Below are positions 35,393-44,707 of a DNA stretch of 52,773 bases, one piece after another. Position 1 is the first letter of the stretch, and every line of letters begins with the position of its first letter. Both the position numbers and the translations under genes were made by a program. Origin of the DNA: CG2-30-36-16 sp964372115 (GTDB taxonomy: Bacteria > Bacteroidota > Ignavibacteria > Ignavibacteriales > Ignavibacteriaceae); the NCBI GenBank assembly GCA_964372115.1, contig CAYJPN010000036.1:1-52773 (forward strand), written 5' to 3'. The notes under the pieces are model-generated. The model had not been told where the DNA came from, did no database searches, and was given only the letters and a program-made list of their open reading frames with translations.

Positions 35393-36219
35393 ATGAAAAA
35401 AGGTCCATTGTCTACGATAAAAAAGATAGCCTCGCTTTTTAGATCACTAACAGGGTTGCCATTTAATAAATTTACTGAGCTTTTACAACAAATAGAGCCA
35501 TTATATGAACGAGCTGAGCCAAAAAGACTCTACAGAGATCAGAGAGAAAAAAAACGGGGTGGCGGAAGACAAAATCAATTAGATTTGTCAACCAGTTGCT
35601 CATGCTATTGATGTATTATCGCTTCTTTGTATATCAAGAGTTTTTAGGATTAATCTTTAGTCTCCATAATTGTAATGTCTCTCGTCAAATAACATATCTT
35701 GAGCCGCTATTACCAAAAGTGTTTAGGATACCCACAGGAAAGATAAACCTTGAGGAAGAAAATCTAACAGAAGAAGTATTACTGAACATATTTATAGATG
35801 CTACCGAACAACAAATAAGGCGCCCGGAGAAACAACAAAAGAAATATTACTCTGGTAAAAAGGAAAAACATACAATTAAGAATCAAAAAGTCGTAACGGG
35901 CAAAGGGAAAATACTATCGGCAAGACGCTAAATGCCGGGCAGCATTCACGATAAAAAATTACACGACGAGACTAAATTGATTTATGATAAAAAGGCCAAG
36001 CCATTTTCTGATTTGGGTTATTATGGCGCGAAGAGGATTACTATGCCCATTAAGAAACCCAAGCTAATGAAATTGACCGTAGAGGAGAAAAAATTTAATA
36101 GGCTATTATCAAAACAAAGCATAATAGTTGAACACACTATCGAGAAAATGAAAATTTTCCAAATATTATCACAAAGGTATAGAAATGCTTTAACAAAGAA
36201 CATAAACGCTGTTTCTTAA
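35393..36219 (+). pseudogene. IS5-family (DDE_Tnp_4-like) transposase, broken
   Basis: Three pieces in two frames add up to an IS5-family transposase of the DDE_Tnp_4 type, as in ISL2/IS702-like elements. The first piece (35393-35611) ends in the RGGGRQNQLDL region. A one-base loss near 35600 moves to the second frame (QLLMLLMYYRFF onward, to 35931). This contains the first catalytic Asp in FIDATEQQIRRP and the KYYSGKKEKHTIK motif. An in-frame TAA interrupts before PGSIHDKKL. The third piece carries the second Asp (DLGYYGAKRI) and the final Glu helix (IIVEHTIEKMKIF) but ends early. Frameshift, stop and truncated end make it inactive. Terminal inverted repeats were not found. Confidence 0.8.
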
Positions 36220-36374
36220 AATACTTTATTTCGTAGGAACTCTAATATTGTGTATAGGCTAAATTTAATGTCCCTATCTTTCTGATTCGCGCAATAGTGG
36301 GTTTGCCCCAATTGGCAAGTTCAAAGTCGATTTCTATATCCTCAAAAGAATATTTTGATACGACATACCTACCT

Positions 36375-36611
36375 TTAATGCTTCTTATCTTTAGGTGGGT
36401 GAGGGTCATTCCCATAACTATCTTTATCTCTAATTTTACCATCTCTCCCGTGAATTACAACTTCTACTTTTTGATTTTTGGCTATTTCGACTGCTGCTTT
36501 AATTGCAGATCCTTGGGTCTTGTGGAGGGAAGTTGCTTTGGAGTTCTTCTCACCTTTTACTGCCCACATATCACCATGAGTTACTACGTGTTGATTCTTA
36601 TTCCGTGTCAT
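36375..36611 (-). CDS. DUF2188 small protein
   Basis: This 78-residue protein matches the DUF2188 pattern: HVVTHGDMWAVKGE, a Thr/Lys-rich strand, AAVEIAKNQKVEVVIHGRDGKI, then a short charged tail. Members are small, often near mobile or defence genes, and of unknown role. It sits 18 bases downstream of the helicase and is the last gene of the defence operon. Confidence 0.8.
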   Translation of the reverse strand: MTRNKNQHVVTHGDMWAVKGEKNSKATSLHKTQGSAIKAAVEIAKNQKVEVVIHGRDGKIRDKDSYGNDPHPPKDKKH

Positions 36612-36629
36612 TTTTATCTCCTCATTTTA

Positions 36630-39479
36630 TTATGAATTAATTATTCCTAATATCTTCACTCTTCCGCTTACGGCATTTTCAACTGATGATTTTATTTGCG
36701 TTAGCAAAGCTCCGGCCGCCACATCATAATTGCTTTTAAGATTTATCGAATCTACATGCGTTATTCTATTTGAGTTACCACCAAAGGATTTGCTCTCCAA
36801 CTTATCTAACAACCAATCATCCGGTAGAACTTGAACATCTCCGCTGCTCATCACTTTGAATGTTTTCATCTCCTTATGTTGATTTCCATTTTCTGTGTCG
36901 ATCGTAAATAGGGAGTTGATAACAAAGTAGTTCTCTGTTTCATTTGATAGTTGGGGAAGTGCTGTTACATCACCCGAGACAGTTACTTGTTGGAAGTATT
37001 TTATAAGTGCGTCAATTAACGGATGCCCCAAACCCATTAATTCTGCTTGCCTCTTTCGCATAGCCGCTTCACGATTGAAAGCGACTAAATCATATTTTGG
37101 TAAAACATTCGGATATGTTAGAAGTGTTTTTGGCGTAACGATGCTGTAAAATTCTCCCTTTGGTAAAATTGAACCGCCAAGTTTTATAATCGCTAATTCG
37201 CAAAACGTTTTCATGTGCTCAAGTGAAAACTTTCCTTCAATATTCAGATAATCTTGCAAATTGAACGAACTCATATCCATTGCTAGGTTTTTAAGAGCAT
37301 CAATGGATTGCATTGCATTATACATCGCTTCTTCAATCTCTTTTGCAGTTCGCTTATAATCTTTGTCCATTAAAGCGTTCTTATACCAGTCGAGGTAATT
37401 AGGAGAAGAACCCATATAACCAAGTATCTCTGCGCGAAAATCTTCTAACGGTTCTTTAGTAATAGTGTCTATCTTCCCAATTGAAGTAGCTATATCTGTT
37501 AGTTTTGAATTGAGTATTTCGTAAATCTTTTCTTCGATGGTATCCTCCGCCACAAGATTAAATACTTGGGACGTTTCTCTTTGTCCGTAACGGTGAATCC
37601 TTCCAATCCTTTGTTCCAAAGCCATTGGATTCCAAGGAAGATCATAATTAAAGAGTATGTGACCGATCTGAAGATTTATTCCTTCACCGCCGGCTGATGT
37701 GCTTATCAAAAATTGTGCGCCGTTCTCATCCCAGAAACGATCCTTTGCATCTATCTTATCATCTAACGGACCACCTTTAATAACCGCAACTTTATCGTGA
37801 CCATAGATCAGTTCTAACCTCTCTTTTAAGAAGGTCAATGTTTCTACGTATTGAGTGAAGATCACAAATTTCTCATGCGGATTTGAATTCCTTATCGTAT
37901 CGATAGCTCGTGTAAGAGTATCAAATTTTCTATCCACCTCTTCCGGAACGATGTTAAGAAGATCATTCACCTTTGATACTTCATCCGGAATATTAGCATC
38001 CGCGTACATTCCTTCTTCCCCTTGTTCATCATTATCCAAAGACCACTCAGTTGATTCTTCCGGTACAAAATTTCTACTTACCCGCTGTTTTATTTGAGCT
38101 ATGATCGTATCTATCTCGGTTTGTTTTGCCGGTATATCGGGAATTCTTAAAATCTCGGAAGCTAATTTTCTCATCTCGTCTTGCAGATTTAATATCTCAT
38201 CAGATAAACGTGAACTTGAAGTGGACTTCCTTCTTTGGTTTTCCAATTCCAATTGACGGCGGATCAGTAGAACTAACAATCTTCTTCGCAATGCTTGTTT
38301 TATTGCGCGGATACTTGAGGACATGATCTTCTGAAAAGTTGTCATCACAAATCCAATTGCCCGCTGTTGAGAAGTTGTTCGTGTTGTTCCACTGCCAACA
38401 CCGGCAACATTGTATCCTTCACGTAAATAATCAGTCAATCGTTCGTAAAATGTTCTTTCGGAAATTGAGAGCTTGAATGAATTTGTGTGAACTTCTCTTC
38501 TCATAAAAAGAGGAATTCCATTCTTATCTGTTACTTCGCGTTTTGTTCTTCTGATCATTACTCTGCTCAAAAAGCTTTTATGTTCGGTCATTGCTTCTTC
38601 GGAATCAAACAGGGTATCATCTAATAATTGGATCAGTGACCAGAATTGATATGCGTTGCCTTGGTGCGGTGTTGCCGATAGAAAGATTAAATCTCTCGTA
38701 TGATTCTTTATTGCTTCAGCAAGTTTATAGTTAAGCGTAGGGACAATTTTCTTCCCGTAGCGCGTTCTTGTTAAATGATGTGATTCATCGAATACAATTA
38801 AGTCCCATCTCGGTCCGGCAAGTATCTTTTCCATCCGTTGAGGTCTTTTGACGGTATCAATTGAGGCAATTACTCTGTTGTGAGTTTCCCATGCGGAAAA
38901 TGCGTTGTCCGTAAAGTCAACACCAAGTATTTCAAAGTTCAGCCGGAATGCATCACGCAATTCACTCTGCCAGTTCTTAGTTAAACCGGCTGGAGTAATA
39001 ACCAATATTCTATTTGCTTCTTCCCGGGTAACTAATTCTTTAATAACCATTCCGAGCTCAATAGTTTTTCCCAGACCGACTTCATCCGCTACAAGTAGAC
39101 GTCGATTCTTTTTTGAAATGACATCGCGGGTAAGTAAAATTTGATGTGGAAGCAAGTCGGTTCTGCTATTTGAAAGCTGTCCGCCTTTATTCTGCAACGG
39201 AAACTGAAATGCTAATTGTTTGAGGAAAAAATCCAACGGCTGGTCGTAATCATTATCACTAATTCTTGCCCAAAGATCCGACGCTGACTCTAATCTTTCT
39301 AATGGAAAACTTTGTAGATGTCTTCCGGCAGCATCTTCATACATAACATCTGCTTGGTAAATACCGAATGAATCACTCACACGGTAAATCTCAACCGTAC
39401 CAAGGTCTTCGCGACCTTTTACTTTTACTTTATCACCAACTTTTGGTCTATATTCAATTTTTACTTCGGACATGAACAT
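36630..39479 (-). CDS. SNF2-family helicase of a BREX-like defence operon
   Basis: This 949-residue SNF2/RapA-type DNA translocase has Q-like and motif I ADEVGLGKTIELG (about residues 130-145), motif II DESHH, LSATPHQGN, motif V GGEGINLQ and motif VI QRIGRIHRYGQ (about 625-640). The N-terminal ~70 residues are a small beta domain (KVGDKVKVKGREDLGTVEIY). Such helicases occur with DUF1156 methyltransferases and DUF499 ATPases in BREX-like loci, where I recall the type-3 helicase being named BrxHII. It is 12 bases after the 145-residue gene, in a tight operon. Confidence 0.9.
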   Translation of the reverse strand: MFMSEVKIEYRPKVGDKVKVKGREDLGTVEIYRVSDSFGIYQADVMYEDAAGRHLQSFPLERLESASDLWARISDNDYDQPLDFFLKQLAFQFPLQNKGGQLSNSRTDLLPHQILLTRDVISKKNRRLLVADEVGLGKTIELGMVIKELVTREEANRILVITPAGLTKNWQSELRDAFRLNFEILGVDFTDNAFSAWETHNRVIASIDTVKRPQRMEKILAGPRWDLIVFDESHHLTRTRYGKKIVPTLNYKLAEAIKNHTRDLIFLSATPHQGNAYQFWSLIQLLDDTLFDSEEAMTEHKSFLSRVMIRRTKREVTDKNGIPLFMRREVHTNSFKLSISERTFYERLTDYLREGYNVAGVGSGTTRTTSQQRAIGFVMTTFQKIMSSSIRAIKQALRRRLLVLLIRRQLELENQRRKSTSSSRLSDEILNLQDEMRKLASEILRIPDIPAKQTEIDTIIAQIKQRVSRNFVPEESTEWSLDNDEQGEEGMYADANIPDEVSKVNDLLNIVPEEVDRKFDTLTRAIDTIRNSNPHEKFVIFTQYVETLTFLKERLELIYGHDKVAVIKGGPLDDKIDAKDRFWDENGAQFLISTSAGGEGINLQIGHILFNYDLPWNPMALEQRIGRIHRYGQRETSQVFNLVAEDTIEEKIYEILNSKLTDIATSIGKIDTITKEPLEDFRAEILGYMGSSPNYLDWYKNALMDKDYKRTAKEIEEAMYNAMQSIDALKNLAMDMSSFNLQDYLNIEGKFSLEHMKTFCELAIIKLGGSILPKGEFYSIVTPKTLLTYPNVLPKYDLVAFNREAAMRKRQAELMGLGHPLIDALIKYFQQVTVSGDVTALPQLSNETENYFVINSLFTIDTENGNQHKEMKTFKVMSSGDVQVLPDDWLLDKLESKSFGGNSNRITHVDSINLKSNYDVAAGALLTQIKSSVENAVSGRVKILGIINS

Positions 39480-39491
39480 TTATTCCTCTTT

Positions 39492-39929
39492 TCAATTTCC
39501 ACTTAGATTAAACTGTGAGATAAAAACCGTCTGCCCACCAATATCTACCGGTGATGGATTGCCGAAGATTAAATAAATAGGGATGGGCTGCGTAACATGT
39601 TCTACAATTAAATGTTCACCTCGTTTCAATGGCTGGCGGAATACGATCTGAACATTCGGGCATAAACGATCGTTGAATGGTATCGCCACTTTTTGAAGTT
39701 TCGAGTGTATTTCTCTTGCTGTCGCTTTCATATCCGGACGTGAAGCAAGCAGATATTCTTCAATACCCGTAACCATGAGAGAAGAATTTTCATCGAAGGG
39801 GAAATCCTCCTGATCCAATTCTCTTAGAAAATCTGCAATACCAATTTTCCTATTATTCGGTTGAACACCTCTGTTTGGAGTTTGAGGGACAGCAAAGGAT
39901 CTTTGTTCGACTAACATGTAACCAGCCAT
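39492..39929 (-). CDS. Unknown small protein of the defence operon
   Basis: This 145-residue soluble protein has no family that I recognise. It includes an acidic segment (FLRELDQEDFPFDENS), a helical stretch and beta-rich C-terminal half (VQIVFRQPLKRGEHLIVEHV). The start directly abuts the methyltransferase stop on one side, and its stop is 12 bases from the helicase, so it is a fixed member of the operon. It may link methyltransferase and helicase; that is inference. Confidence 0.65.
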   Translation of the reverse strand: MAGYMLVEQRSFAVPQTPNRGVQPNNRKIGIADFLRELDQEDFPFDENSSLMVTGIEEYLLASRPDMKATAREIHSKLQKVAIPFNDRLCPNVQIVFRQPLKRGEHLIVEHVTQPIPIYLIFGNPSPVDIGGQTVFISQFNLSGN

Positions 39930-42900
39930 TTATTTACTCTCTGTTGTGAAGAGTGATCGTTCATCTATTAAACTTAATACCCGTTTAGCGGCGGATGTAA
40001 ACTTATCGTTCTTAATAAAATATTCCATTGATGCTCGTATCTGTGGGCGAAGTCCACCGAACTTTTCCAACCAAGGAAGAAGATTATCTCCGGTTTCTGC
40101 TGTGCCGAGAAGCAAATGCATTACGTCAACTAAAAGGATATTTGTTGGCAGTACTGTTCCTTCTCCACCGAATAAATCTGATTGTGCAAAAGAACCGCTC
40201 TCATGGAATTTCATTTTAAGATCGTTCAGTCTTTCAACGGGTTGTTTGACGTAGAAAGTTCTATCACGTGATTCTCTTCTCTTGATAATCAACCCATGAT
40301 CTCTAAGTTCTGAAGGTTCGATAATTCCACGAACACTTTTACTTACTTCATCAACTTTTATTTCTTTGATGCGGAAGAGTGCGGTGAAGTAGATGTATGA
40401 AGGAACGTCAATGTTTTCAAGCTCGGAAGGCAATTCTCTTTCTTTGGTGATGAGCTGGTCAACCATCATCTTAATTTCTTTTAATGCTTCGTGGAGCGGG
40501 ACCGGCTGGTCTTGGTAATCTACAATGGCACCATAATGCTTGCTGTATAACTCAAGGCATTTGCCGATGAGTAGAATATTAATATCGGATGGTGCAAGTT
40601 TTTCACCGCCGTATTTGCCGGATTCTATAAGCTTGGTTTCTTCTTTTGCACGTTGACGGATTTCTTGTCTTACACTAGCCCATGACCGCTTACGAATTGT
40701 TTCAGCAGTTCTCTTTTTACAAACATGAATGAGATCATAAGATATTGCTTCGTTGTTCATTAAGTGGAGAGAGTTTTCTGCTTCTCCATGAATTGGATAA
40801 ACAGCCTCAATGTAATAACTCGCTCCACAGACTGCATCAAGTAATGATTCCCAAGCAGAATCTTCTGCGTGATGGAATGTAAATATTAATGGAGCTTCGT
40901 CTTTTGAAACACGATTTGCTTCTTGAAAAACTTTCTGTAATCCCACCCGAAAATCTTCTGCTGATTTACTTCTTGTTTTGTTCTCAACAATCTCTTCAAC
41001 TTTTGGAGTGTATTCCGGTTGATAATGTGGGTAGTTATTCTTTAATAATAGTCGAAGCCATACATAAAAGAAATCTGCCAATTCAGAGTAATTTACATTT
41101 CCGGCATACGGAGGATCAGTAATAATTATGTCAACTTTTTGGTCATTTTGAAACTCGATACTTGTGGATGTTTGACTTTTTAGATTGCAACTCGATGCTG
41201 CGGGGTTTATTTTTTCATTCCTCGTTACAAATTCATTTTGCCCATCACCGTTAAACGAACGGTCAAAAGGAGCATCATTGTATTTTTTCCCTTCTTTTAC
41301 TTTAGCAAAAGCGTTAATAAAAGTTCCTCGTCCATATTCTGAACCATATACATTATTTTCACATACTGTAATTTTGGGGTGATAATCATGGCGAGCAAAT
41401 ACTCCGGCAGCTGTGCTTCTCGAAGCATCATATCTGGTAAAAATATTGTTTGCTTCTAAACATGAAAAAAATGCTGTTAACATCATCTCTTGCAAAATTT
41501 GATTCTCTTCTTCGCCTAACATTTTTAGTAGTGTCGCGAGCGAAAGTAGTTGTCTATCGTTAAACATCTGATGCCAAAAATGATAATTATACCTTAGCAT
41601 TTGATTTGTGTTATATCCAACCGGTATTTCAGATTTGGGATATGGAAGATTTACTTTTTCTTTCTCCCATATTTCTTTGGCATTCTGGTATTTCACTAAA
41701 TCAGCGGAGGTGAACCGCTTAAAAAACTTACCGTTGTTCTTGTACAAGATCGAATCAGTCTTCTGGATTTCTTCCTTAACAGTTTGCACTTCATCCATTT
41801 GAAAAAACAACTTGCTTGCTTCTTCTTCTTTTTCTTTACCGGCACATTTTTCACAGTAACCTTCAAGCGCATACGGACGAAGCGTAAGCAATTGATCGAA
41901 AGGAAGCGAACGGATAGAGGCAATTATCGCATCAACGTTTCCGTTGCAAGTTCCTCTGCAAATGTATTTCCCTTTGGCGGGAATATTTCCTTCTTCGGGA
42001 TTGTATTTATGTTTGCAAGTTGGGCATTCAACTTCCGCCGTTCTAATTTCACCTCTGTGCTGCCATACTTCTTCACAATGCGGGCAGTAGAGAACTGAAA
42101 GTGGGACTTTCTTCTTTTCTTTTTTCGGTCTAATTATATGAGGAGCGACTTCTTCAAAACACCATGGGCATTTAACTTTAGATTTATCTTGCGCATAAGA
42201 CCATCGCTTGTTTTCTCTTCCTACACCAGCGGAGAATTGAGAAGCATTGACCATTAACTTTTTATCGCCGATCAATGAAGCGGATTCAATTTCCCAGTCA
42301 AATGTTTTCTTACAGTTGGGGCATTCACAATCTCTATAATAACGGATCGAAGGAAACTTTTGTGAAACGATGTAATCTGAGAAAAGGGGCGTTTGATGAT
42401 TGCACGTTGCCGTAGTGCATGGGGCAAGTTTTACCCAAAAGGTGTAGATGGTATCGGCGTCTTTGTTACCGCAAGCCGGACATTCTGTTTTGTACAAATC
42501 TAATAACGTTTCTTTCAGCGGTTTACCGGACCACTCAACCGTTCTGTTTGATAATCTCTCAAAAGCTGATTGCAGTTCATCAAGATCAACCGGTTCAACT
42601 TCTGTTTTGACAATAAACCATGCAACGGGATTTAGATCAATACCGATAACGTTACATCCAAGACGCAACGCTTCAACAATGGTAGTGCCTCCGCCCATAA
42701 AAGGATCGAGAATTACTTTTCCGTTCGTATCGGGATCGTTAGTATGATCTTTGTAAAACTCTTGCATGATATCTGTCCCGGCCGGTTTTAACGCGCCAAG
42801 AAGGATAGCGCGGAATACTGAAGATGAGCGCCTTGCAAACCATTTGTGCATGGTGTAGATCGGCTTAAAAGCATTCCGCTCCGGAACTGCAAGACGATTA

Positions 42901-42941
42901 ACATCAACTATCGGGAAATATTCTTCAATCGCTCTTTTCAT
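39930..42941 (-). CDS. DUF1156-type zinc-ribbon DNA methyltransferase
   Basis: This large amino-methyltransferase of 1003 residues belongs to the COG1743/DUF1156 type. The N-terminal DUF1156-like opening (MHKWFARRSSSVFRAI) leads to the cofactor motif DPFMGGGTTIVEAL (about residues 96-110). The catalytic motif DPPYAGNVNYSE (about 610) is far downstream. Between them lie several zinc ribbons (CPACG, CECPNCKK, CPWC, CPHC, CPTC). It probably methylates adenine (or N4 cytosine) in host DNA to mark self. It abuts the 145-residue gene and is 2 bases after the PIN gene. The pairing with DUF499, PglZ and SNF2 fits BREX-like systems. Confidence 0.9.
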   Translation of the reverse strand: MKRAIEEYFPIVDVNRLAVPERNAFKPIYTMHKWFARRSSSVFRAILLGALKPAGTDIMQEFYKDHTNDPDTNGKVILDPFMGGGTTIVEALRLGCNVIGIDLNPVAWFIVKTEVEPVDLDELQSAFERLSNRTVEWSGKPLKETLLDLYKTECPACGNKDADTIYTFWVKLAPCTTATCNHQTPLFSDYIVSQKFPSIRYYRDCECPNCKKTFDWEIESASLIGDKKLMVNASQFSAGVGRENKRWSYAQDKSKVKCPWCFEEVAPHIIRPKKEKKKVPLSVLYCPHCEEVWQHRGEIRTAEVECPTCKHKYNPEEGNIPAKGKYICRGTCNGNVDAIIASIRSLPFDQLLTLRPYALEGYCEKCAGKEKEEEASKLFFQMDEVQTVKEEIQKTDSILYKNNGKFFKRFTSADLVKYQNAKEIWEKEKVNLPYPKSEIPVGYNTNQMLRYNYHFWHQMFNDRQLLSLATLLKMLGEEENQILQEMMLTAFFSCLEANNIFTRYDASRSTAAGVFARHDYHPKITVCENNVYGSEYGRGTFINAFAKVKEGKKYNDAPFDRSFNGDGQNEFVTRNEKINPAASSCNLKSQTSTSIEFQNDQKVDIIITDPPYAGNVNYSELADFFYVWLRLLLKNNYPHYQPEYTPKVEEIVENKTRSKSAEDFRVGLQKVFQEANRVSKDEAPLIFTFHHAEDSAWESLLDAVCGASYYIEAVYPIHGEAENSLHLMNNEAISYDLIHVCKKRTAETIRKRSWASVRQEIRQRAKEETKLIESGKYGGEKLAPSDINILLIGKCLELYSKHYGAIVDYQDQPVPLHEALKEIKMMVDQLITKERELPSELENIDVPSYIYFTALFRIKEIKVDEVSKSVRGIIEPSELRDHGLIIKRRESRDRTFYVKQPVERLNDLKMKFHESGSFAQSDLFGGEGTVLPTNILLVDVMHLLLGTAETGDNLLPWLEKFGGLRPQIRASMEYFIKNDKFTSAAKRVLSLIDERSLFTTESK

Positions 42942-42943
42942 AT

Positions 42944-43450
42944 TTAGTCTTCGTTAAGATCGTCCGGTGAATAATGAATTATGCCTTGCACATTTCCGAA
43001 TACTGAGTCTGCGGAAACTATAGCAGTAACGCGCAGCCTTGTTGCAATAGCCATGAACAGAGCATCGTTTGTAAGTAAACCATACTGGCGCTGCAAAGAC
43101 ATTGCCGTGATGAAATCTTCACGCTGCAAAGGTTCCAATTGCAAACCAATAGCAAGCAGATCACGTATTAAAGATTCATAACGATTGAGAGATTTCACTT
43201 TTTGAGGATTTTCGGTTAACTGCCTTGCGGGATTTGAACCTTTAATTATCCCGATATCCTTTGCTTCTGCCAACATTAAAACATGCATTACTTCTGCTAA
43301 GATGTGAGTGGGTAAAATACCAAACACTTCATTGTTTGCGCACCGCTCTAATAGTTTTACACACTGCGCCGATGCTTTTTGATTAGCATAAATAAATATG
43401 TTGGCATCGACTATCACCGGTTGTGCTGCGGGTATATTTAGTAAATTCAT
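42944..43450 (-). CDS. PIN-domain toxin (VapC-like)
   Basis: This 168-residue PIN nuclease has acidic residues at the expected places: VIVDANIFIY, ILAEVMHVLM, LTNDALFMAIA and IVSADSVFGNV. VapC-like toxins cut RNA. It overlaps the antitoxin stop by 4 bases. Its position between PglZ and the methyltransferase, inside the defence operon, is unusual for a free toxin-antitoxin pair and may tie cell arrest to failure of defence. The cutting target cannot be told. Confidence 0.87.
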   Translation of the reverse strand: MNLLNIPAAQPVIVDANIFIYANQKASAQCVKLLERCANNEVFGILPTHILAEVMHVLMLAEAKDIGIIKGSNPARQLTENPQKVKSLNRYESLIRDLLAIGLQLEPLQREDFITAMSLQRQYGLLTNDALFMAIATRLRVTAIVSADSVFGNVQGIIHYSPDDLNED

Positions 43451-43719
43451 AATTCGTAAATATCCTCATTTAGTAATTCGTTCATCTCCCTCGTATTCAG
43501 ATTAAACGGTTTTGAGCAGAAGCGGGCAACGGCGGCTTTGCGCAACTCAGAATTGGTTGAATCGGTATCGTTGTATTTTAATAGCGCGTCTTGAATAATA
43601 TCGCTAATAGTTCTTCCTTCTCTTGCGGAGCGTTCTTTTACCTTGCGTAGAATATCACGGTCTAACACTGTGCCGACTTTTTCTTTGTTTTCCAAACGTT
43701 TAGCTCTAATTGTCATCAC
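43447..43719 (-). CDS. Ribbon-helix-helix antitoxin
   Basis: This 90-residue protein has an RHH fold at about residues 14-48 (VGTVLDRDILRKVKERSAREGRTISDIIQDALLKY): a DNA-contact strand, two helices and the G-x-T-x-S turn. The C-terminal tail should neutralise the PIN toxin, whose start overlaps this gene's stop. Such antitoxins usually repress their own operon, so the whole defence operon downstream might be regulated by it. Confidence 0.84.
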   Translation of the reverse strand: MMTIRAKRLENKEKVGTVLDRDILRKVKERSAREGRTISDIIQDALLKYNDTDSTNSELRKAAVARFCSKPFNLNTREMNELLNEDIYEL

Positions 43720-43732
43720 ATAACTCCTTTTA

Positions 43733-44707
43733 CTAATTCTTTTCCAATACTAAAAATGGGGTAATTATTTCCATGAGAGATAATCCGCCATGTCTAAAGA
43801 CTTTATTAGACGATGATCCCTTTGGACGATTTTTTATCCTTCCTCTGATCATTGCCAAATTCATATCTGAAACAATTTGCAACTCAGAAAGATCCGGTAT
43901 GAGATCAGATGTTTCAAAAACTTTGCTTCTATTCTGTTCCAAAAACAGTAATGCAGACTCCGCCTTTTCACTCGACTCATAACCGGCATTCAAGTAAATA
44001 TAACCATGATCGCTTGTAATTACTACTCGGTAATCTTTCGGGATTGCGAGGATGATATTTTTCCATACTACATCAAACTGTTTTACCAGCGTTTCGAAAT
44101 GTGAAGAGTTTCTCGCTTCGAAGTTCATGTACGTTCCATCGGGAAAACTTGACCAGAGCAAGAATGATGAACCGTTGGAAGAAAGATCGAAGTAACGGAT
44201 AGGAGTATCATAATAGAAAGCTCTAACATGGTTAGCTGATAATTCTTTCCGGCTTTCTAATTGAGACGGGGAAGACCGTTTACCTAATACCCTCTTTTCA
44301 ATAAACGATTCTGTATCACTCGGTAAAGCTGAATAGCGGTAACTCTTTTCAACTATTTTATAGTTTGTAGCAACTGCAAGTTTAATAAGAATTGGTAACT
44401 CTCTTAAAGAAACCCCATCGAGAACTACTAAAGCCGTTTTCTGTTTTGAAAGTTCCTCAGAAAGAAAGTTAGATTTCTGTTTTGCTAATGAAGTGAGTTC
44501 ATCATAAACACCTGTCGCAGTATTAAGAATAAGCTCCTCAAAATCACGGAGCTGTTTTTCTCCTTCATCGAGATATAACTTGTTCTCTTTCGATGCAAAG
44601 TTCTCTTCCGACCAGACTGAATTTATTAGCCAGTCAGCAATGCGCGGAATCCTTCGTCCGGAAGACAAAAGCAGATCAGAGTAAGTCTTGAATGAACTAT
44701 TTTTCAT
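43733..44707 (-). CDS. pglZ: Compact PglZ-like alkaline-phosphatase-fold protein
   Basis: This 324-residue protein shows the PglZ pattern: VVLDGVSLRELP (metal site and nucleophile region, about residues 93-104), a middle with RYSALPSDTES, and VVITSDHGYIYLNAG (about 230) with the DHG metal ligands. Most PglZ proteins in BREX are 650-900 residues, so this is a short form with only the core. It overlaps the DUF499 gene by 11 bases. PglZ is a hallmark of BREX/Pgl systems. Its enzymatic role is unsettled. Confidence 0.82.
   Translation of the reverse strand: MKNSSFKTYSDLLLSSGRRIPRIADWLINSVWSEENFASKENKLYLDEGEKQLRDFEELILNTATGVYDELTSLAKQKSNFLSEELSKQKTALVVLDGVSLRELPILIKLAVATNYKIVEKSYRYSALPSDTESFIEKRVLGKRSSPSQLESRKELSANHVRAFYYDTPIRYFDLSSNGSSFLLWSSFPDGTYMNFEARNSSHFETLVKQFDVVWKNIILAIPKDYRVVITSDHGYIYLNAGYESSEKAESALLFLEQNRSKVFETSDLIPDLSELQIVSDMNLAMIRGRIKNRPKGSSSNKVFRHGGLSLMEIITPFLVLEKN

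Noticed and set aside
36242..36442. Open frame of 66 codons overlapping the DUF2188 gene
   Set aside because: Its first third overlaps the DUF2188 gene in another frame, and no motif or ribosome site supports it.
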